Shown piece after piece: positions 15,071 to 16,519 of a stretch of 16,519 bases of DNA (position 1 is the stretch's first letter; every line of letters begins with the position of its first letter). The notes beneath the pieces are model-generated. The model saw only the letters and a program-made list of their open reading frames with translations, was not told the origin of the DNA and did not search any database. The stretch is from assembly GCA_046582565.1 (NCBI GenBank), contig JAYGED010000081.1, positions 1 to 16,519 of the forward strand, written 5' to 3'. Origin of the DNA: JAYGED01 sp046582565 (lineage in GTDB: Bacteria > Pseudomonadota > Alphaproteobacteria > JAAXGF01). Position numbers and translations under genes: made by a program.

Positions 15071-16221
15071 ATAGCCTAGGCATAGACAAGCCGCCTTCCG
15101 CGACCCGCGTCGTCGTCGCCATGTCGGGCGGCGTCGATTCTTCGGTTACCGCCGCGCTTCTCGCCGGGCAGGGCTTCGAGGTGATTGGGGTGACCCTGCA
15201 GCTATACGACCATGGCGCGGCGATCCGGCGATCCGGCGCCTGCTGTGCCGGCGAGGATATCAATGATGCGCGCCGGGTTGCCGATAAGCTCGATTTTCCC
15301 CATTACGTGCTCGATTACGAAAGCCGCTTCAAGGCCGAGGTGATCGACGACTTCGCCGACAGCTATCTGCGCGGCGAAACGCCGATCCCCTGTATCCGCT
15401 GCAATCAGACCGTCAAGTTCCGCGACCTGCTGGCAACGGCGCGCGACCTCGGCGCCGACGCCCTGGCGACCGGCCATTATGTGCGGCGCGAAATCGGGGC
15501 AGAGGGGCCTGAGCTGCATTGCGCCGCCGACCGCCACAAAGACCAGAGCTATTTCCTGTTCGCCACCAGCCGCGATCAGCTCGCCATATTACGCTTTCCT
15601 CTGGGTGGCCTCGATAAACGCGAGACCCGCGAGATCGCCGCCCGCTTCGGCCTCGCCGTAGCCGACAAGCCCGACAGCCAGGATATCTGTTTCGTGCCCG
15701 AGGGCCGCTACGCCGAACTTATCGCGCGGCTGCGCCCCGAGGCCTGCGTACCCGGCGACATCGTCGATGGCGAGGGGACCGTTCTCGGCCGCCATGACGG
15801 CATCGTCAACTACACGGTTGGTCAACGGCGGCGGATCGGAATCGCCGGGTCCGAGCCGCTGTACGTGCTGCGCATCGAGGCGGAGACGCGCCGGGTCGTG
15901 GTCGGCCCGCGTAGCGAACTGTTCGGGCAAAGCCTCACCCTGGCCGGCATTAACTGGCTCGGCGACGAAGATTTGGCGGCCCGCGAATGGCCGCTTTCGG
16001 TCAAGCTGCGCGCCCAGGCCGAGCCGGTTCCCGCCACCCTTCGCGGCCTGGATGGCGATCGCGCCGAAGTCACCCTGGACCAACCCCAGGAAGCCATCGC
16101 GCCGGGCCAGGCTTGCGTTTTCTACCAGGGCGGCCGTGTTCTCGGCGGCGGCTGGATCGAGCGTCGCTTGACAGTCCCGGCGCCGCCTCCTATACCCCTG
16201 GCCTCATCCGTGGCGGAGTAG
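15067..16221 (+). CDS. mnmA: tRNA-specific 2-thiouridylase MnmA
   Basis: MnmA activates U34 of tRNA-Lys, -Glu and -Gln with ATP and inserts sulfur to make 2-thiouridine. Starting at GTG 15067 it has 384 residues. The start overlaps the ferredoxin stop (GTGA) and is needed to include the beta strand RVVVAM before the PP-loop SGGVDS (20-25). Other features are ATGHYVRR (134-141), KDQSYFLF (158-165), the two catalytic cysteines Cys112 (IRCNQTVKF) and Cys208 (SQDICFVPEG), and NYTVGQRRRIGI in the central domain. GACCAGEDINDAR near 58-69 is a pattern I associate with alphaproteobacterial MnmA. IscS or a relay provides its sulfur; co-location with two desulfurases fits. The last ten bases, with the TAG stop, belong also to the tRNA gene. 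Confidence 0.95.
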   Translation: MNSLGIDKPPSATRVVVAMSGGVDSSVTAALLAGQGFEVIGVTLQLYDHGAAIRRSGACCAGEDINDARRVADKLDFPHYVLDYESRFKAEVIDDFADSYLRGETPIPCIRCNQTVKFRDLLATARDLGADALATGHYVRREIGAEGPELHCAADRHKDQSYFLFATSRDQLAILRFPLGGLDKRETREIAARFGLAVADKPDSQDICFVPEGRYAELIARLRPEACVPGDIVDGEGTVLGRHDGIVNYTVGQRRRIGIAGSEPLYVLRIEAETRRVVVGPRSELFGQSLTLAGINWLGDEDLAAREWPLSVKLRAQAEPVPATLRGLDGDRAEVTLDQPQEAIAPGQACVFYQGGRVLGGGWIERRLTVPAPPPIPLASSVAE

Positions 16222-16288
16222 CTCAGTTGGTTAGAGCAGCGGAATCATAATCCGCGTGTCGGGGGTTCGAATCCCTCCTCCGCTACCA
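16212..16288 (+). tRNA. tRNA with CAU anticodon, probably elongator tRNA-Met
   Basis: A complete 77-base cloverleaf folds. The acceptor is GGCGGAG with CTCCGCT (first pair G-U), the D stem GCTC/GAGC, the anticodon stem GCGGA/TCCGC with loop ATCATAA (anticodon CAT), and the T stem GGGGG/CCCTC around TTCGAAT. The gene-encoded ACCA ends at 16288. The first pair is base-paired, so it is not an initiator. CAU is also used by tRNA-Ile2, where C34 becomes lysidine. I prefer Met because the body resembles alphaproteobacterial elongator tRNA-Met, from memory. The first ten bases overlap the end of mnmA, so the tRNA must be processed from the mnmA transcript or use a promoter inside it. Confidence 0.93.
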
Positions 16289-16294
16289 AGTATT

Positions 16295-16334
16295 ACAATG
16301 GCTTAGAGAGTAATCTCTGAGCCATTGTTTTGTT
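16295..16334 (+). terminator. Strong intrinsic terminator after the tRNA
   Basis: ACAATGGCTTAGAGA (16295-16309) pairs with TCTCTGAGCCATTGT (16314-16328) across a four-base loop GTAA. The 15-bp stem has one G-T wobble, and the T-run TTTTGTT (16328-16334) follows. It lies six bases after the tRNA CCA and would end the whole sulfur cluster transcript. Confidence 0.9.
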
Positions 16335-16519
16335 CAGGGTGCGTGTGGGGGTGCGTTTGATCTTAGGTAGGCTACCGCCCTTGCAGCCTGATAATCATGA
16401 AGTGATATACGTATTTCAGACCCAAAGCCGAAATTGGGATGGGCGAAGCTGTTCGTGAAGCAATTCGTATGTCCGCTTTGCCCCCGAAAGCGGACATTCA
16501 TGCAAGGTATCGGTCGAGC
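16335..16519. other. No convincing gene at the right edge
   Basis: Just after the terminator are two copies of GGGTGCGT (16337-16344 and 16349-16356), 12 bases apart. A plus-strand frame from ATG 16439 stays open to the edge but reads through the palindromic repeat (giving MSALPPKADI) and has no good ribosome binding site, so I do not call it a gene. Sequence beyond the edge would be needed to see whether an integrase or island follows the tRNA. Confidence 0.4.
16469..16497. repeat. Perfect 11-bp palindrome of a dispersed-repeat type
   Basis: ATGTCCGCTTT (16469-16479) and AAAGCGGACAT (16487-16497) are perfect inverted repeats around the loop GCCCCCG. There is no T-run, so it is not a normal terminator. 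Read in one frame it gives MSALPPKADI, a string I remember from many short hypothetical proteins in proteobacterial genomes, which suggests that this palindrome is a widespread dispersed repeat. The recollection is not verified here. Confidence 0.6.

Noticed and set aside
16439..16519. Open frame to the right edge starting MGEAVREAIRMSALPPKADI
   Set aside because: Half of it is the palindromic repeat, it lacks a ribosome binding site and no family is recognised. It looks like a spurious ORF produced by a repeat.
1..16519. CRISPR arrays, toxin-antitoxin pairs, phage or defence genes
   Set aside because: I looked for regularly spaced repeats and for small paired genes or known defence motifs, and saw none. 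Nearly all sequence is explained by ordinary genes.

Overview
The window looks like chromosomal DNA of a GC-rich alphaproteobacterium, possibly a free-living Rhodospirillales-like lineage. The evidence is the uniformly high GC, a divergent tyrS/anmK pair, adrenodoxin-type ferredoxin, an EpsC-type serine acetyltransferase and a tRNA of alphaproteobacterial type. The genus cannot be named from this sequence.

Left edge (1-373): the start of an IS3-family transposase runs off the edge on the minus strand. Its element is inserted into a minus-strand DUF455 (ferritin-like) gene that followed glnE. What remains of that gene is an N-terminal fragment that also carries an in-frame amber codon, so it looks doubly broken.

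360-6540: glnE (glutamine synthetase adenylyltransferase/adenylyl-removase, minus) is divergent from a large AsmA/YhdP-like envelope protein gene (plus).

6544-9503 (minus): tyrS is followed after 41 bases by a compact cobalt-type nitrile hydratase cassette (alpha, beta, activator) with overlapping genes. No amidase, transporter or regulator is next to it.

9580-11329: anmK (plus, muropeptide recycling) converges on a small alpha/beta hydrolase gene (minus).

11484-16288 (plus): a sulfur-supply cluster. Serine acetyltransferase (cysteine synthesis) leads to two different tandem cysteine desulfurases (NifS-like and IscS-like), then a [2Fe-2S] ferredoxin and the tRNA 2-thiouridylase MnmA. The mnmA stop codon lies inside the following tRNA(CAU) gene. 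No IscU, IscA, HscA/HscB or IscR is present here, and the IscS lacks the usual C-terminal IscU-docking tail. A strong intrinsic terminator closes the unit.

Right edge (16335-16519): no convincing gene. There is a perfect 11-bp palindrome of a dispersed-repeat type, and a short G-rich direct repeat just past the tRNA terminator.

No clearly new defence or mobile system was found. The most unusual points are the broken DUF455 gene, the IscU-less sulfur cluster with its tail-less IscS, the mnmA/tRNA overlap and the isolated nitrile hydratase cassette.
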